Assembly: GCF_014648915.1 (NCBI RefSeq)
Contig: NZ_BMSA01000015.1
Location: forward strand, 1-64,000
DNA from: Streptomyces phaeofaciens
GTDB lineage: Bacteria; Actinomycetota; Actinomycetes; Streptomycetales; Streptomycetaceae
DNA length: 64,000 nucleotides
Reading direction: 5' to 3'
Shown here: positions 50,565-58,323 of the stretch, one piece after another
Layout of the letters: the number at the start of each line of letters is the position of its first letter
How positions within the stretch are numbered: position 1 is the first letter of the stretch
Made by a program: the position numbers and the translations under genes
Notes under the pieces: model-generated
What the model was told of the DNA's origin: nothing
The model's input: only the letters and a program-made list of their open reading frames with translations
Database searches by the model: none

Positions 50565-50780
50565 ATGAGCAACCCCTACGCACTCGAGTACAAGGTCGTC
50601 ACCTTCCGCGAGTCCCTGATCGGAGACGCGCTGGACAGCGACAAGCTGGAGAAGGTCCTGAACAAGCACGCCGAGGACGGCTGGGCCCTGAAGGCGATCA
50701 CGTCCGCCGACGTCAAGGGCCGCATCGGACCCGGCGCGGTCGACGGCCTGCTCCTCACGCTGGAGCGTCCGCGCCGCTGA
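50565..50780 (+). CDS. DUF4177 family small protein
   Basis: 71 residues, beta-alpha fold: YALEYKVVTFRESLIGDALDSDKLEKVLNKHAEDGWALKAI (in shorter parts) matches the DUF4177 pattern of Y.V....ES....GD....LE..LN..A.EGW.L. Function unknown; often found as a single small cytoplasmic protein. GGAAGG lies 8 bp before the ATG. Confidence 0.88.
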   Translation: MSNPYALEYKVVTFRESLIGDALDSDKLEKVLNKHAEDGWALKAITSADVKGRIGPGAVDGLLLTLERPRR

Positions 50781-50933
50781 CGGCCCGCGAGTACGGGGCG
50801 GTCCGGCGAACGGCGGACTCCGCCGACCGGGCCGCCGACCGGGCGCGGGCTCCCCACGGGTCCGGCATGGCGCCGGGCCGACGACCGCGCCCTGCGTGAA
50901 CACTGGTCGTCCCAGACGCAGGCGGGAGCGCGC

Positions 50934-51518
50934 ATGGACGACCTCAGCCCTCGAGGAACCGGGCACAACCCTTCTGCCCCGCAAGGCGGCCGTGGCGCGT
51001 CCGATCAGTCGGGGGTCGCGGGCATCGCTCTCGCCGCCGTCCTCACCTTCGCCCTCGCGCAGGGGTCCTGGCAGTGGTTCGCCACCTACATCGGGGCGAC
51101 ACTCCTCGTGGTGGTCCTGACCTGCTACCGGCCGCCGGGGGGAACGCGCGGCCTCCGGTCGTCGTATGTGCCGAATCTCGTGGGCTATGCGCTGGTGGTG
51201 GGCCTGTGTGTCGCGATCGCGCTGGCTCCGATGCTGCAACGCTGGGCGTGGCTCTTTCCGATGACGGGCACCCGCGACCAGTGCGCGGAGCTGGGCACGT
51301 ACGAGAGCCTGCGCGTGGAGGCCTCGCTCGCGAACCTCGCGCACCTCGCCGACCGCGACGGTGCAGCGTTGGCCCACGCCCGCGACATGCACCGCCAGGA
51401 CGCCGTCGCCGACTGCCTGGCATCCACCACCACCCTGTGGCTGCCGGTGTACGGAATCGGGACGGCCCTCCTGGTGGCGCTGGGCGTCTGGTCCTACGAC
51501 CGCACGCGACCGCGGTGA
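50934..51518 (+). CDS. Membrane protein of unknown function
   Basis: 194 residues. Segments ~28-48 and ~50-65, then ~83-107, and ~168-186 are hydrophobic, so three or four membrane helices. An extracytoplasmic or cytoplasmic loop (~112-160) contains two Cys (Cys 118, Cys 159) and a short helical segment LRVEASLANLAHLADRDG. I recognise no family. GGCGGGAG precedes the ATG. It is co-directional with DUF4177 but 153 bp apart, and convergent with yjbQ. Confidence 0.7.
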   Translation: MDDLSPRGTGHNPSAPQGGRGASDQSGVAGIALAAVLTFALAQGSWQWFATYIGATLLVVVLTCYRPPGGTRGLRSSYVPNLVGYALVVGLCVAIALAPMLQRWAWLFPMTGTRDQCAELGTYESLRVEASLANLAHLADRDGAALAHARDMHRQDAVADCLASTTTLWLPVYGIGTALLVALGVWSYDRTRPR

Positions 51519-51555
51519 CACCCGGAGAAACTCCGCAGAGGAAGCTCGGCCGAGC

Positions 51556-51978
51556 TCAGCCGAGGAAGCTCAGCCGCACCTGACGGTCGGGGTTGTCCTT
51601 GTTCGTGTCCACCAGGCACACCGACTGCCAGGTCCCCAGCTCCAGCCTTCCGCCCACCACCGGCAGGGTCGCGTGGGGCGGGACGAAGGCCGGGAGGACG
51701 TGGTCGCGGCCGTGACCGGGGCTGCCGTGGCGGTGCTGCCAGCGGTCGTCGGCGGGGAGCAGGGTGTGCAGGGCGGTGAGCAGGTCGTCGTCGCTGCCCG
51801 CGCCCGTCTCGATGACGGCGATGCCCGCGGTGGCGTGCGGGACGAAGATGTTCAGGAGGCCGTCGCGGCCGGCCGCGGCCTGCCGCAGGAACGCCTCGCA
51901 GTCCTGGGTCAGGTCGACGACTCGCTCCCGGGAGCCGGAGGCCACGTGCAGGACTCGGGTGGTGAACGCATCTGCCAT
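51556..51978 (-). CDS. YjbQ/UPF0047 family protein (secondary thiamine-phosphate synthase-like)
   Basis: 140 residues. The conserved PHATAGIAVIE motif and the later WQHRHGSPGHGRDH segment with several histidines are typical of YjbQ, whose E. coli member has weak thiamine-phosphate-synthase activity; the physiological role is uncertain. GGAGGC lies 4 bp before ATG 51978; a longer frame has no ribosome site. It is divergent from the flavoprotein gene. Confidence 0.88.
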   Translation of the reverse strand: MADAFTTRVLHVASGSRERVVDLTQDCEAFLRQAAAGRDGLLNIFVPHATAGIAVIETGAGSDDDLLTALHTLLPADDRWQHRHGSPGHGRDHVLPAFVPPHATLPVVGGRLELGTWQSVCLVDTNKDNPDRQVRLSFLG

Positions 51979-52126
51979 GCCTCCATCCTGGCCCATCCGC
52001 CGGGCCGCGCACTCGGCCGTCCACCCGGCGGGTCCGGCCGGCGAGACGACCGCACACCCGTCGTGACGCACCTCGCGACACCCGTCGCGCGGGAAGATCC
52101 GCGCCGTCCGCGCTGTTGGTAGCGGC

Positions 52127-53230
52127 GTGAACGACGTGCGTGAGGTCGAAGTGGTCGTCATAGGCGCCGGTCAGGCAGGCCTGGCCGGCGCCTTTCACCT
52201 GCGGCGTTCCGGTTTCGAGCCGGAGCGCGACTTCGTGGTGCTGGACCACTCCCCCGGTCCGGGCGGTGCCTGGCGGCAGCGGTGGCCGTCGCTGACGTAC
52301 GGCAAGGTGCACGGGATGCACGCGCTGCCCGGGATGGAGCTGACGGGCGCGGATCCGGACCGGCCGTCGTCGGAGGTCGTCACCGAGTACTTCGAGGCCT
52401 ACGAGCGGGCGTTCGACCTGCGGGTACGGCGACCGGTGGACGTGAAGGCGGTGCGGGAGGGCGCGGGTGGACGGCTGCTCGTCGAGACCTCCGACGGCAC
52501 CTGGTCCGCGCGGGCGCTGATCAACGCCACCGGCACCTGGGACCGGCCGTTCTGGCCGCGCTACCCGGGCCAGGAGACCTTCCGGGGCAGGCAGTTGCAC
52601 ACGGCGCAGTATCCGGGGCCCGAGGCGTTCGCCGGGCAGCGGGTGGTCGTGGTGGGCGGGGGCGCGTCCGGCACCCAGCATCTGCTGGAGATCGCGCCGT
52701 ACGCGGCCGCCACCACCTGGGTGACCCGGCGCCCGCCGGTCTTCCGGGAGGGTCCCTTCGACGAGGACGCGGGCCGCGCGGCCGTCGCGCTCGTCGAGGA
52801 ACGCGTACGGCAGGGTCTGCCGCCGCGAAGCGTGGTGTCCGTGACGGGGCTGCCGTTGAACGACGCGATCCGGCGGGGTCTCGCGGACGGCGTCCTCGAC
52901 CGGCTGCCGATGTTCGACCGGATCACCCCGGACGGTGTGGAGTGGGACGACGGGCGGCGGGTCGACGCCGACGTCGTGCTGTGGGCGACCGGGTTCCGGG
53001 CCGCCCTCGACCATCTCGCGCCGCTGCGGCTGCGCGAACCCGGTGGCGGGATCCGGATCGAGGGCACGCGCGCGGCCGCCGATCCACGGATCCATCTCGT
53101 CGGGTACGGGCCCTCGGCCAGCACCATCGGCGCCAACCGGGCCGGCCGGGCGGCGGTGCGGGACATCCGGCGGCTGCTGGCCGAGGGGACCGGCCGGCCC
53201 GAGCCGGAGCCCGAACCGGCGGCCGCCTGA
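52127..53230 (+). CDS. Flavin-dependent monooxygenase-like NAD(P)-binding protein
   Basis: 367 residues. FAD-binding GAGQAGLAG (13-21), a second dinucleotide motif VVVGGGASG (~176), and the C-terminal ATGF (~287). The layout is that of FMO/CzcO-type flavoproteins. It starts with GTG. The FMO signature FxGxxxHxxxY/F is present in variant form, GRQLHTAQY (~162). The last 15 residues are Pro/Glu-rich. Substrate unknown. The divergent neighbour is yjbQ and the convergent neighbour is the MltG-like gene (28 bp apart). Confidence 0.87.
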   Translation: MNDVREVEVVVIGAGQAGLAGAFHLRRSGFEPERDFVVLDHSPGPGGAWRQRWPSLTYGKVHGMHALPGMELTGADPDRPSSEVVTEYFEAYERAFDLRVRRPVDVKAVREGAGGRLLVETSDGTWSARALINATGTWDRPFWPRYPGQETFRGRQLHTAQYPGPEAFAGQRVVVVGGGASGTQHLLEIAPYAAATTWVTRRPPVFREGPFDEDAGRAAVALVEERVRQGLPPRSVVSVTGLPLNDAIRRGLADGVLDRLPMFDRITPDGVEWDDGRRVDADVVLWATGFRAALDHLAPLRLREPGGGIRIEGTRAAADPRIHLVGYGPSASTIGANRAGRAAVRDIRRLLAEGTGRPEPEPEPAAA

Positions 53231-53258
53231 CGGCCCGCCGCCCCGAGGTCCCGTCGTC

Positions 53259-54104
53259 TCATCGGGCCTTCGGCGTCGCCGGGCGCTGCTGGTTCTTGTT
53301 GAACTCGGCGACGTTGCGCTGGTGCTCCGCGTAGCTCGCCGTGAAGCGGGTGTCGCCGGGCTTGACCGTGACGAAGTACAGCCAGTCGCCCGGCGTGGGG
53401 CTGATCGCGGCGCGCACGGCCTCGTCACCGGGGCTGCCGATCGGCGTCGGCGGCAGTCCCATGCGCTGGTAGGAGTTGTAGGGGCTCTGGATCCGGGTGT
53501 CGGCCAGCGTCGTCTTCAGGGTCGAGCGGTTGAGCGCGTAGTTGAGGGTGGAGTCCATCTGGAGCGGCATCCCCTGTGCGAGGCGGTTGAAGACGACCCG
53601 GGCCACCTTCCCCATGTCGGCCTTGGTGGCGGCCTCCGCCTGGACGAGGCTGGCGATGGTGACCGCCTGATAGACGTTCATGGCGTTGCGCTGGGCGCCG
53701 GCGGCGATCGGCGCCCCGTTGAACTTCTTGTTCGCCGTGTCGGCCATCGCCGTCAGCAGTGTCCGGGGCGTCGCCCTCTCCAGCGGGTACGTCGCCGGGA
53801 AGAGGTAGCCCTCCGGGTTGCCCTCGGCCTCGTTCGGCAGCTTCAGGCCGGCCGTCGGCAGCGCCTTCCTGGTGGTGCCCGCGGGCAGGGCGAGCGCCTT
53901 GTCGACGGCCGCGTAGATCCGGCTCGCGCGCCAGCCCTCCGGGATGACGAGGGTGGTCGGTTTCTCCGGCTCCTGCCGAGGGCCCGTGCTCAGCAGCGGC
54001 ACCGCCACGGCGGTGCCGGCCACGACGGCTCCGGTCGCGATGAGGGCGATCCGGCCCCGGCGCGTCAGTCGAATCGTGCTCCGTGGCGGAGTGTTCATCT
54101 GCAT
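53259..54104 (-). CDS. MltG-like endolytic transglycosylase, short form
   Basis: 281 residues: one N-terminal membrane helix (~19-38), then the YceG/MltG domain. GYLFPATYPL (~98) and the active-site region IASLVQAEAATKADMG (~150), followed by NRLAQGMPLQMDSTLNYAL, are the family motifs. MltG cleaves nascent peptidoglycan strands. Where many homologues have VEKE, this has VQAE; a Glu is retained, but I cannot say which residue is catalytic. It is shorter than the usual MltG, lacking the LysM-like N-terminal domain, and is probably a second copy. ATG 54104 has a TACCGT box 6 bp before it, so it may be leaderless; ATG 54098 is the alternative. Confidence 0.85.
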   Translation of the reverse strand: MQMNTPPRSTIRLTRRGRIALIATGAVVAGTAVAVPLLSTGPRQEPEKPTTLVIPEGWRASRIYAAVDKALALPAGTTRKALPTAGLKLPNEAEGNPEGYLFPATYPLERATPRTLLTAMADTANKKFNGAPIAAGAQRNAMNVYQAVTIASLVQAEAATKADMGKVARVVFNRLAQGMPLQMDSTLNYALNRSTLKTTLADTRIQSPYNSYQRMGLPPTPIGSPGDEAVRAAISPTPGDWLYFVTVKPGDTRFTASYAEHQRNVAEFNKNQQRPATPKAR

Positions 54105-54110
54105 GCGGGC

Positions 54111-54116
54111 ACGGTA
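54111..54116 (-). promoter_or_regulatory. -10 box TACCGT for leaderless MltG-like gene
   Basis: TACCGT ends 6 bp before ATG 54104 on the minus strand, without a ribosome site. No convincing -35 is visible. Confidence 0.4.
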
Positions 54117-54157
54117 ACCCTCACACCGTCACAAACCTGGCATAACCGGGCGTATCT

Positions 54158-56014
54158 TCATCTTGTCGGCTCCAGTCGCGCGTCCCGCCGCACCAGGGCC
54201 GCGTACCGCCCGTCCCGCTCCAACAGCTCCTCGTGCGTGCCCCGTTCGGCGACCCGCCCGGAATCGAGGACCACGATCTGGTCGGCACTCCGAATGGTGG
54301 ACAGCCGGTGGGCGATGGTGATCGTGGTGCGGTCGGCCGAGAGTGCGTCGATGGCCTCCTGGACGGCACGTTCGGTCCGGGTGTCCAGGGCGCTGGTCGC
54401 CTCGTCGAGGATGAGCACCGGCGGGTCGCGCAGGATGGTCCGGGCGATCGCCAGGCGCTGCTTCTCCCCGCCGGAGAAGCGGTGGCCGCGTTCGCCGACG
54501 ACGGTGTCGTAGCCGTCGGGCAGGGCGGCGATGTGGTCGTGGATCTGCGCCGCGCGCGCCGCCTCGTACAGTTCCTCGTCGGTGGCGTCCGGCTTGGCGA
54601 ACCGCAGGTTGTCGGCGACCGTCGCGTGGAAGAGGTACGTCTCCTGCGCGACCACGCCGACCGCGCGGGCGAGGGTGTCGAAGTCGAGGTCGCGCACGTC
54701 GACCCCGTCGAGGGTGACCCGGCCGCCGGTGACGTCGTACAGACGCGGCACCAGATAGCCCAGCGTGGACTTGCCCGCGCCGGTCGGGCCGACGACGGCG
54801 AGGCTGCCGCCGGCGGGGACGGTGACGTCGATGCCGTCGATGACGGGGCCGCCCTGGTCGTCGTAGGCGAACGTGGTGCTCTCGAAGCGGACCTCGCCCT
54901 TGACCTGGTCCAGGTGGACCGGGTCCGCCCGCTCGGTGATGTCGACGGGCAGGTCGAGGTACTCGAAGATGCGCTGGAAGAGCGCGAGGGAGGTCTGGAT
55001 CTGCACGCCGGTCGCCATCAGGCTCACGGCGGGGCGGAACAGGCCCTGCTGGAGCGAGACGAAGGCCACGATCGTGCCCAGGGAGACGTCCGGGCCGCCG
55101 AGCTGGAGGGCCACGCCCGCGGTCCAGTAGATGAACGCCGGCATCGCGGCCATCACCACGGTGATCACGGCCATCCGCCAGCGGCCGGCCATGTTCGACC
55201 GCACCTCCAGGTCGACCAGCTGCTCTGACTCCTCGGCGAAGGACCGGGTGAGGGAGTCGGCGCGGCCCATGGTGCGGCCGAGCAGAATGCCGCTCACCGA
55301 CAGGGACTCGGTGACCGTGGCGGCCATCGCGGCCATCTGCTTCTGGCGCTGAGTGGTGATCTTCCTGCGCTCGTTGCCGACGCGGCGGCTGATCCAGACG
55401 AAGGCGGGCAGCAGGAGCAGGGAGACGACGGTCAGCCGCCAGTCCAGGGCGATCATCGCGACGACCGTGGCGACCACGCTGGTGAAGTTGGAGACCAGGG
55501 AGGTGGCCGTGGACGTGACGGTGGCCTGCATGCCGCCGATGTCGTTGGCGATGCGGGACTGCACCTCGCCGGTGCGGGTGCGGGTGAAGAACGCCAGCGA
55601 CATGCGCTGGAGCCGGCCGTAGACGGCGGTGCGCAGATCGTGCATGACGCGCTGGCCGACGGTGGTCGAGATCAGGGTCTGAAGGACACCGAAGACGCTG
55701 CTGAGGAGAGCACTGAGGATCATCCCGAGCGCGAGCAGGCTCAGCAGGCCGGTGCGGCCCTCCGGGATGGCGACGTCGAGGATCTCCCTCAGCAGGAAGG
55801 GCGTCGCGACCGAGACCAGCGAGGAGGCGCCGACCAGGAGACCGACGACCGCGAGTCGGCCGCGGTAGGGGCGGAACAACCGCACGATGCGGCGCACCTG
55901 GCGGGGCTGTTCCGGGGCATCGGCCGGCGTTCCGGCGCGGGGCCGGCCTTCGGCGTCGACACCGGGGACGGAGGCGGGGGCGGGGGTCCAGGAGTCTGGT
56001 TTGTCGGGGTGCAT
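54158..56014 (-). CDS. ABC exporter, fused membrane and ATP-binding domains
   Basis: 618 residues: six transmembrane helices (~50-340), then an ABC domain with Walker A GPTGAGKST (~408), signature FSGGEKQRLA (~513), Walker B LILDEATSALD (~535) and H-loop IAHRLST (~569), all intact. A type IV (MsbA-like) homodimeric exporter of drugs or lipids. An acidic, Pro-rich N-terminus of ~35 residues precedes it. GGAG is 5 bp before the ATG. It is divergent from the MarR regulator, and the operator at 56060-56086 lies between them. Confidence 0.93.
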   Translation of the reverse strand: MHPDKPDSWTPAPASVPGVDAEGRPRAGTPADAPEQPRQVRRIVRLFRPYRGRLAVVGLLVGASSLVSVATPFLLREILDVAIPEGRTGLLSLLALGMILSALLSSVFGVLQTLISTTVGQRVMHDLRTAVYGRLQRMSLAFFTRTRTGEVQSRIANDIGGMQATVTSTATSLVSNFTSVVATVVAMIALDWRLTVVSLLLLPAFVWISRRVGNERRKITTQRQKQMAAMAATVTESLSVSGILLGRTMGRADSLTRSFAEESEQLVDLEVRSNMAGRWRMAVITVVMAAMPAFIYWTAGVALQLGGPDVSLGTIVAFVSLQQGLFRPAVSLMATGVQIQTSLALFQRIFEYLDLPVDITERADPVHLDQVKGEVRFESTTFAYDDQGGPVIDGIDVTVPAGGSLAVVGPTGAGKSTLGYLVPRLYDVTGGRVTLDGVDVRDLDFDTLARAVGVVAQETYLFHATVADNLRFAKPDATDEELYEAARAAQIHDHIAALPDGYDTVVGERGHRFSGGEKQRLAIARTILRDPPVLILDEATSALDTRTERAVQEAIDALSADRTTITIAHRLSTIRSADQIVVLDSGRVAERGTHEELLERDGRYAALVRRDARLEPTR

Positions 56015-56059
56015 GGGCTCCTACGGGAGATGTGAGGGCGAGGACTTGCGGAGCTTAGC

Positions 56060-56086
56060 TCATTGTTACCTATGTTCACAATGAAC
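56060..56086. promoter_or_regulatory. MarR-type operator between ABC exporter and MarR gene
   Basis: TCATTGT, 11-bp spacer, ACAATGA (56060-56084), with an overlapping second dyad GTTCA-N3-TGAAC (56074-56086). It overlaps the -35 TTCACA of the MarR gene and a minus-strand -35 TTGTGA with -10 TAAGCT for the exporter, so one bound MarR dimer could block both promoters. Confidence 0.65.
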
Positions 56087-56102
56087 CTCGTCCTGATATT
56101 GT
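56075..56102 (+). promoter_or_regulatory. Promoter of leaderless marR-type gene
   Basis: -35 TTCACA (56075-56080), 16-bp spacer, -10 TATTGT (56097-56102), and ATG 56109 six bases later. No ribosome site is present. Confidence 0.6.
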
Positions 56103-56108
56103 TCCCGC

Positions 56109-56558
56109 ATGACCACGCCCGATCCCGACGGCCCGCTCGCGGAGCAACTGCTGCGCTTCACCCGCCGGGTGCACCGCATCCAGAAGCACCATCTCCAGCA
56201 GTGCGGCCTGGGCATCACCCCGGCCCAGTCCCGGCTGCTGCGCACGCTGGCGCACTACGGCTCGCCGCCGCGCATGGCCGATCTCGCGGAACGGCTCGAA
56301 GTGGTCCCGCGCGCCGTGACGACGCTGGTCGACGGGCTGGAGGCGGGCGGCCGGGTGCGCCGGGTGCCGGATCCGACCAACCGCCGGGTGATACGGATCG
56401 AACTGACCGACGCGGGCCAGGCGGCCCTGCGGGAGCTGCACGGAGCCCGGCGGTCGGCGGCGGAGGAGATCCTGGCACCGCTGACGGACGAACAGCGCGA
56501 GGTGCTCGGCGGGTTGCTGGACACACTGATCGACGGGGACGCGGTGCGGCGCTGCTGA
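56109..56558 (+). CDS. MarR-family transcriptional regulator
   Basis: 149 residues, the usual length. Winged helix-turn-helix: ITPAQSRLLRTLAHYGSPPRMADLAERLEVVPRAVTTLVDGLEAGG, with wing RRVPDPTNRRVIRIELT (both quoted as motifs), the classical MarR pattern. The dimerisation helices are at both ends. It probably represses itself and the divergent ABC exporter through the operator at 56060-56086, with release on binding an exported compound. Confidence 0.93.
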   Translation: MTTPDPDGPLAEQLLRFTRRVHRIQKHHLQQCGLGITPAQSRLLRTLAHYGSPPRMADLAERLEVVPRAVTTLVDGLEAGGRVRRVPDPTNRRVIRIELTDAGQAALRELHGARRSAAEEILAPLTDEQREVLGGLLDTLIDGDAVRRC

Positions 56559-56564
56559 GCGGGT

Positions 56565-56636
56565 GCGGTGATGTACAGGGGCGCAGTTGCGGTGATGTGC
56601 GGAGGCACAGGCGCGGTGATGTGCGGGTGCGCGCGC
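56565..56636. repeat. 24-bp tandem repeat, three copies, after the MarR gene
   Basis: Core GCGGTGATGTGCGG starts at 56565, 56589 and 56613, exactly 24 bp apart. The copies are diverged outside the core. The array fills the 145-bp gap between the convergent marR and dctA genes. Confidence 0.75.
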
Positions 56637-56703
56637 GAGACGGCCGTGGCCGCCGCCCCGTCCACGGGAGCGGCGGCCACGGCCGCGGGTGAGCGGGCCG
56701 ACG

Positions 56704-58149
56704 TCAGCCGACTTCGGAGGCGGGCTCCTTGACCGTCCGGTCGGCTGTCGGTTCGACCGTCCGGGCGGGGGTGACCGCAGGACTGTCCAGGGGGCCGTCC
56801 ACGGGAGTGCCTGCAAGAGCCGTCTCCGCCTTCGGCGCCTCCTCCTCCGGTACGTCCACCACCTCGCCGTCCAGGACCCTCTTCGCCCGGTCCGTGTCCA
56901 GGGCACCCTCCCAGCGAGAGACGGCGAAGACGGCGACGCAGTTGCCGAGGAGGTTGGTGACGACGCGCATCGAGTCCATGATGCGGTCCACGCCGAGCAG
57001 CAGCGCGACGGCGCCGGCGGGGATGGCGCCGAGCGAGGACGCGGTCGCGGACAGGGCGAGGAACGCCGAACCGGGGATGCCGGCCATGCCCTTGCTGGTG
57101 AGCATCAGCACCAGGATCACGGTGATCTGCTGGCCGAGGCCGAGGTCCACGCCCACGGCCTGCGCGATGAACAGGGTGCCGATGGACAGATACAGCGAGG
57201 CGCCGTCGAGGTTGAAGGAGTAGCCGGTCGGCAGCACCAGGCCCACCGCGTCGTCGCGGGCGCCCGCCCTGCGCAGCTTCTGCATCACCCGCGGCATGAC
57301 GGACTCGGTGGACGCGGTGCCGAGCGCGAGCAGCATCTCCTCGCGGATGTAGCGAAGGAACTTCCAGAGGCTGAGCCCGGTGACCAGGCGCAGGGCGACA
57401 CCGAGAAGCACGATGAAGAGCGCGGCGGCGGCGTAGCACAGGATGATCAACTTGGCGTAGGTCTCGACGACGCCGAGGCCGTAGTTGCCGATCAGGACGG
57501 CCATCGCGCCGAACACCGCGATCGGGGCGAGGCGCATCACGAAGCCGACGATCGCGAAGATGATCTCCTGGGCCTGCTCGACGGCGGGCAGCACCTGCGG
57601 CACCTTGGTGTGGCCGAGGTGCAGCAGCGCGGCGCCCACCAGACAGGCCAGGATGAGCACCTGGAGCAGGGAGTTCTCGGCGAAGGCGCCGAGGAAACTG
57701 GTGGGCAGCGCGTTCAGGACGAACTCGGTCGTCGTGGGCAGCGAGCCGCCGCCCGTCTTCGCGTCGACCGCGGAGGTGTCGAGGGTGGACGGGTCGACGT
57801 TCATCCCGGAGCCCGGCTGGACGACGTTGGCGGCGAGCAGCCCGATGAGCAGGGCGAGCGTGCTCGCCACCTCAAACCAGATCAGGGCCTTGAGCCCGAT
57901 CCGCCCGAACGCCTTCAGATCGCCGGCCTTGGCGATGCCGACGACGACCACGCAGAACACCAGCGGCGAGATGACCGTCTTGATGAGCCGGGTGAAACCG
58001 TCGCCGAGCGGCTGGAGATCGGCGGCGAAGCCGGGCCACAGCTTTCCGACGACGATGCCGAGGACGAGCGCGCAGGCGACCTGCGCGAAGAGTGAGGTAC
58101 GCAGTATGCGTGCGACGCGTCGCGGCAGGGACGGGACGGACGGCGGCAC
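56704..58149 (-). CDS. dctA: C4-dicarboxylate/cation symporter, DctA family
   Basis: 481 residues, about eight transmembrane helices plus two re-entrant hairpins. LPTGYSFNLDGASLYL and TSKGMAGIPGSAFLAL are the substrate- and cation-binding motifs of the dicarboxylate/amino-acid:cation symporter family. It imports succinate, fumarate or malate. The C-terminal 60 residues are a Pro/Glu/Thr-rich cytoplasmic tail. Start GTG 58149 is preferred: AAGGAG lies 5 bp before it; the upstream open frame encodes only Pro-rich sequence. Confidence 0.92.
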   Translation of the reverse strand: MPPSVPSLPRRVARILRTSLFAQVACALVLGIVVGKLWPGFAADLQPLGDGFTRLIKTVISPLVFCVVVVGIAKAGDLKAFGRIGLKALIWFEVASTLALLIGLLAANVVQPGSGMNVDPSTLDTSAVDAKTGGGSLPTTTEFVLNALPTSFLGAFAENSLLQVLILACLVGAALLHLGHTKVPQVLPAVEQAQEIIFAIVGFVMRLAPIAVFGAMAVLIGNYGLGVVETYAKLIILCYAAAALFIVLLGVALRLVTGLSLWKFLRYIREEMLLALGTASTESVMPRVMQKLRRAGARDDAVGLVLPTGYSFNLDGASLYLSIGTLFIAQAVGVDLGLGQQITVILVLMLTSKGMAGIPGSAFLALSATASSLGAIPAGAVALLLGVDRIMDSMRVVTNLLGNCVAVFAVSRWEGALDTDRAKRVLDGEVVDVPEEEAPKAETALAGTPVDGPLDSPAVTPARTVEPTADRTVKEPASEVG

Positions 58150-58323
58150 GGGCACTCCTTGGGGGGACGGAGGTACGCGGAAGCCCTGGGGAGGGGGACT
58201 TCTGCAATGCGGAAAGCGGTTTCCGTGGCGATCACTCTGAAGGCGCAGTTGATCGCGCACAAGGCCGCCGTGTTTCCGACGTGTAAATCCCGCCACGAGT
58301 GAAGCGGCGCACGCACGACCGGC

